Shown: positions 60,458 to 64,000 of the stretch, piece by piece | Numbering within the stretch: position 1 is the stretch's first letter | How the letters are laid out: every line of letters begins with the position of its first letter | Origin: Rallus limicola | Lineage: Eukaryota > Chordata > Aves > Gruiformes > Rallidae | Reading direction: 5' to 3' | NCBI GenBank assembly: GCA_022605955.1 | Contig: JAKCOZ010000005.1 | Span: 434,001-498,000, forward strand | Length of the DNA stretch: 64,000 bases | Position numbers and translations under genes: made by a program | The notes under the pieces: generated by a model | The model's input: the letters and a program-made list of their open reading frames with translations, nothing else | What the model was told of the DNA's origin: nothing | The model's database searches: none

Positions 60458-63400
60458 CAAGGAGACTCTAGAGTATGGATTTGGTACAATGTCATTACAG
60501 GGATAAAGAACGAGGTAGCAACTTTGCAAAAGGCATAAGCCTGTATCATACCATTGCACCCAGAATCAATTTAAGCCTAAGTGATGGCTGCTCCCAAAGA
60601 GGCCACCATCACTCTTTCCCTCTTCAACCCTTGGCTGTTCAGCCCAGCCAGCCAGCCAAATGAAACTACCAATCTACAACCTGAAACTAATCTGAGCAAA
60701 ATATGTATGTCCCATTTTTAAATACACATTTTCTGATCTGACAGCCGTATGACCATGAGTGCCTGCTCAAGGGGACGGTGGGAAGGTGCAGTGGGAGCAA
60801 GGCAAGGATGCCGAATTGCCCTTTTTGGCAACTTGGCACAACTGCTTATGCAACAGTGAAACCACAGGCTCATCAGAACCACCACTCACAACTGGCCCAA
60901 AAAGCTGTGCTTCCTCCACGCTAGCAAAAGCAGATGTTACCGAGGTACTCATACACACACTACCGCTAGAGATGGAGTCTGGAGTGCAGATCATCAACCC
61001 CCATGGCACAGAGACATGCCCTGCTGAAGCTCAAGCCTGGTGTTAATAGATGTTTGCTGTTAGCTATGTAATGTAGTCAGTACCTTAAACATCCCAGGAC
61101 AGCACTTTGAAAGTGGGCTGTGTGAAAGGAGTGATGCTGCGAACTCCTGCCCTGTTAAAGACATGAGGTATTTCCAGTGGGGCAGCAGAGGAAGACCACA
61201 CACTTTCCAGAAGGCAGTCAACTGTCTCCCTCTTGTCTAGACATCTGCCAAACTACAGTTGCAAAAGAAAGCCCTCCCTGCTCTACTGTCCTGCCCTACT
61301 TTTCACCCTCCACCTCCTTGCTACTCAACACCTGCAAGGAGGCAGAGCTCCTGGAGTGAACCTGATACAGCAAGCTCTTGCCAAGACCAGGTGCAGATCA
61401 ACTCAACTATGGGAACAAACTAAAAGTTTCAAGACAAAGGACAGAAACTTTCAGATGAGGTTCCTTGCAGCATCTCTCAATTCAGTGAGATCTGCAACAG
61501 CTCATCCTGTTTAAATCAACTGGACGTTTGCCACTGCCTTCAGCCAGAGCCCTTAAGGGCACACACTTAATGCATCAGCAATTTGCGTGGATGGGAGCTG
61601 CATCTGCTTGCAAAGTGCATTACTGAGCCTCAGAACCCACCTTATTGACAGTCAAAGGCATGTGCCTCTCCTGCCCAGCTCATACAAGCTTTTAAGGGAT
61701 ATATCTAAGGGCTGTAATTGCAAGCAAGCACATTGATCCTGTTTGATTTCAGTGCTATTATGTCAGTCCCACACACGATCAGGTTTTTTTATAGAATTTC
61801 CAATGGCTTCAAGAGAAGTCTTCCCTTTAAAGACCACCTGGAGGTCTATGACAAGGGTAACATTTCCTGTGCATGAAGCACTGATTCGATCTTATGAACA
61901 TGGTACCTGCTGTCCCCAGGAGTGTGTTCATCCTGGATTTGACAGCCAAAGCACAGATGGATTACATCAGCTATTTTAGTTGGAGCTTCCAAGTAAAGTC
62001 CTGTCCCTCACATGTTAAATACTGTTTTACTGATGTTTTTAGATGAGACAGAAAATTGAAGACTGTAGGATGCTGCACTCCTGTGACATTTTTTCACAGG
62101 TTTCAGCCCATGGGTCTTGGCTAAATATCCAGGATACTTGCATTCTGGCTGGCTAACCCTACAGAAACAAGGAAGGTGATCTTCCCTTTCCCTGCTGAGC
62201 TGAAGTGCATTACTGCAACCCATGGGGAGTCAGCTATGTTACAGCTCAGAGAGAACTCTGTTTTACTGGCAGAAAATATGCTGAAAAGCCTGGAAATATC
62301 TCAATGCAATTTGTAATGACTTGGGATGAAGAAGATGTAAACTACATATTATTTTAAGTAATTAATTGTAGAAGTAAATCAAGTGAAACAAAGCATTTCC
62401 ATGGCAATGAGAAATCTGCTGAAAAAAAATACTACCTAGGCTGATGTTATTAAAACAGACATTGTGCAGGAAAGTTCTATTTATTCATTTTCACACAGGT
62501 TCTCTGCCAAATAAATTTAGGATGCAAATCCTAGATGTTCCTGTTATGACCTGGGTAGTTCTGAACATGATTTTCTTGCCTTGTAGATACATTATTCAGA
62601 AGGTACTTGCTGCAGCTCCTTCCAAAGCAGTTTGTCACTGACAGCTACAGAAGATGGGCTTGGACAGACCGTGTTCTCATCCAAAACTGACACACTGTTG
62701 CCAAAAACCTTTAATTTCTCTGTCTTCTCAGCCAGAGTAATTGGAAAGAGAATTTCTAAAGATAAGGTATGTCAACTGGCAGAAGGAGAATAAAATGAAT
62801 GTAAACTATTAAATGAGACTCAACTGGGGATTGGATTTTTCACTTTAACCTTTGTATCTCTTTTGCCAGTAGATCTTTGACCACAGACCCAAGCAAGAGT
62901 CAGACCACATCAAGTACTCAGATAAGAAGCTGTCAGGTATCACCCCAGCGCTACTGAAAATAAATAATTGTGATCTGAATGCTCTTAAATTTGGGGGAAG
63001 TTAAGTTCTTCAGCTATCAACTCTGCCGTACAGCCTACTTTCATCTTTCTTTTACAAATAACAGCCCCATGGGAATGCCTTAAGAGCTGCTGCACTTCAG
63101 ATGAGAAACATCACCGCGTCCTATGTGCGTTACAGTTACTCAACGTCTCAAGACAATATTCAGAAACATTTGGTATGTTTGCTTTGCTGCACTAACCAAA
63201 CTCCCATTTCAAGCTCTCTCTACTTCCAGTTTCAAATGGGAGATGAAACATTTCTAAAAAACTCTGCAGCAGATGTTGTAACTCAGGAGTGGGTGAAGTA
63301 TGGCCAGGAAAACAACAGCAGGGACCTATGATGAGTGAATTGTTTCCCAGGTTTTTATTTGCTGCACTATGTTATGCAAGTGGCTTATCCTCTGTGCCCC

Positions 63401-64000
63401 AGCACTGCTGGCTGTTGAAAGGATATGTTCCCAGAAGACTTCCCAGAGTCTAATTATTTTTTTGATAGAGAAAAGCACTGTGAAACTGATGAAAAATGCC
63501 ACAGAAGGGTGCAAAGTTTTATTACTCTTTTAAGGTGTGATTAGAAGGCCACTGAAGTAGAAAAGACAGACATTCCTAATAACTACAGTGGACTTTGAAG
63601 TGGACTTAAAGTCAGCCCTCACTCACTGGGTTGCATGCATTTGTCACTTCCTTTGCTGGGTTTCAATGTCACTGCCTACATACGGCAGAGCATTCCCAGG
63701 GAAAGCAGCAGTACACAAATCAATAGTTGTTTTCTTTTACTGGCTACTGAAATTATTTTTTCTTTGAACCCAAAAATGATGTTAGATTACATTTTTATAT
63801 TCCAATAGCACTGAAATAATAATAAAAAAAAATCACAAACTTGACAGGTTTAGCAGTGTAAGAAATTAAACTCTGAAGGAGTTTATGCTGAAGACACAAT
63901 CTAACTAACATACATCTACTGTCACTCTGGCCTGGTTCTACCGTGAAGAGTTAAAGCTTCTGGAGGCTGGTGGGTTTCTTGTTGTGCCAGCTGAAGACAA
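60458..64000. other. right-hand flank, nothing recognised
   Basis: Mixed-composition DNA, GC-richer up to about 61500. No exon of RAG2 or another gene was recognised. By vertebrate gene order RAG2 should lie further right. Confidence 0.45.

Noticed and set aside
60458..64000. Search for RAG2 or RAG1 coding sequence at the right edge
   Set aside because: No long frame or recognisable RAG peptide in any frame; the genes are probably outside the window.
1..64000. Bacterial-type systems, CRISPR arrays, tRNA or rRNA genes
   Set aside because: No evenly spaced repeats, no cloverleaf sequence recognised, and the overall structure is that of a vertebrate chromosome.

Overview
The window looks like bird nuclear DNA. 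It is AT-rich and mostly non-coding. It carries several 5'-truncated or internally deleted CR1 LINE copies whose 3' ends finish in short ATTCTGTGA-type repeats, plus avian-type retroviral LTRs. The only gene I can support has a vertebrate exon-intron layout. There is no operon, CRISPR array, plasmid or phage signal, and I did not find a previously undescribed system.

The gene is the bird ortholog of IFTAP (C11orf74, also called NWC or HEPIS), on the minus strand. Six coding exons lie at 53774-53663, 42360-42206, 40794-40726, 39749-39695, 33011-32884 and 24782-24630. Intron edges are GT...AG throughout, phases agree at every junction, and the total is 672 nt, or 223 codons plus a stop. The human protein is about 221 residues as I recall it. 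The last exon and the LPGEVE exon are clearly conserved; the two middle exons are divergent. IFTAP binds the intraflagellar transport A complex and sits beside RAG2 in other vertebrates. RAG2 and RAG1 are therefore expected beyond the right edge; no RAG coding sequence was recognised here.

Layout: 1-24.6 kb is intergenic DNA downstream of IFTAP. It holds an ancient CR1 fragment (about 2.23 kb), a CR1 with a nested solo LTR (4.05-4.8 kb), a second solo LTR (8.9 kb), a CR1 3' end (13.3 kb) and an internally deleted CR1 (15.2-16.1 kb). From 24.6 to 53.8 kb is the IFTAP gene body, with CR1 copies in intron 5 (26.5-27.6, 30.05-30.94 and 30.99-31.21 kb) and intron 4 (37.6-38.2 kb). From 53.8 to 64 kb lies upstream sequence with another CR1 (57.2-58.1 kb) and a 5' LTR plus decayed leader of an endogenous retrovirus (59.55-60.46 kb).

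The many short reading frames elsewhere look like chance or transposon debris. The most informative extra observations are three CR1 copies that all lack most or all of the reverse transcriptase block, a 6-bp target-site duplication that defines the nested LTR, a 24-bp tandem repeat at a CR1 3' terminus, and the tRNA-Lys-like primer site beside the 60-kb LTR.
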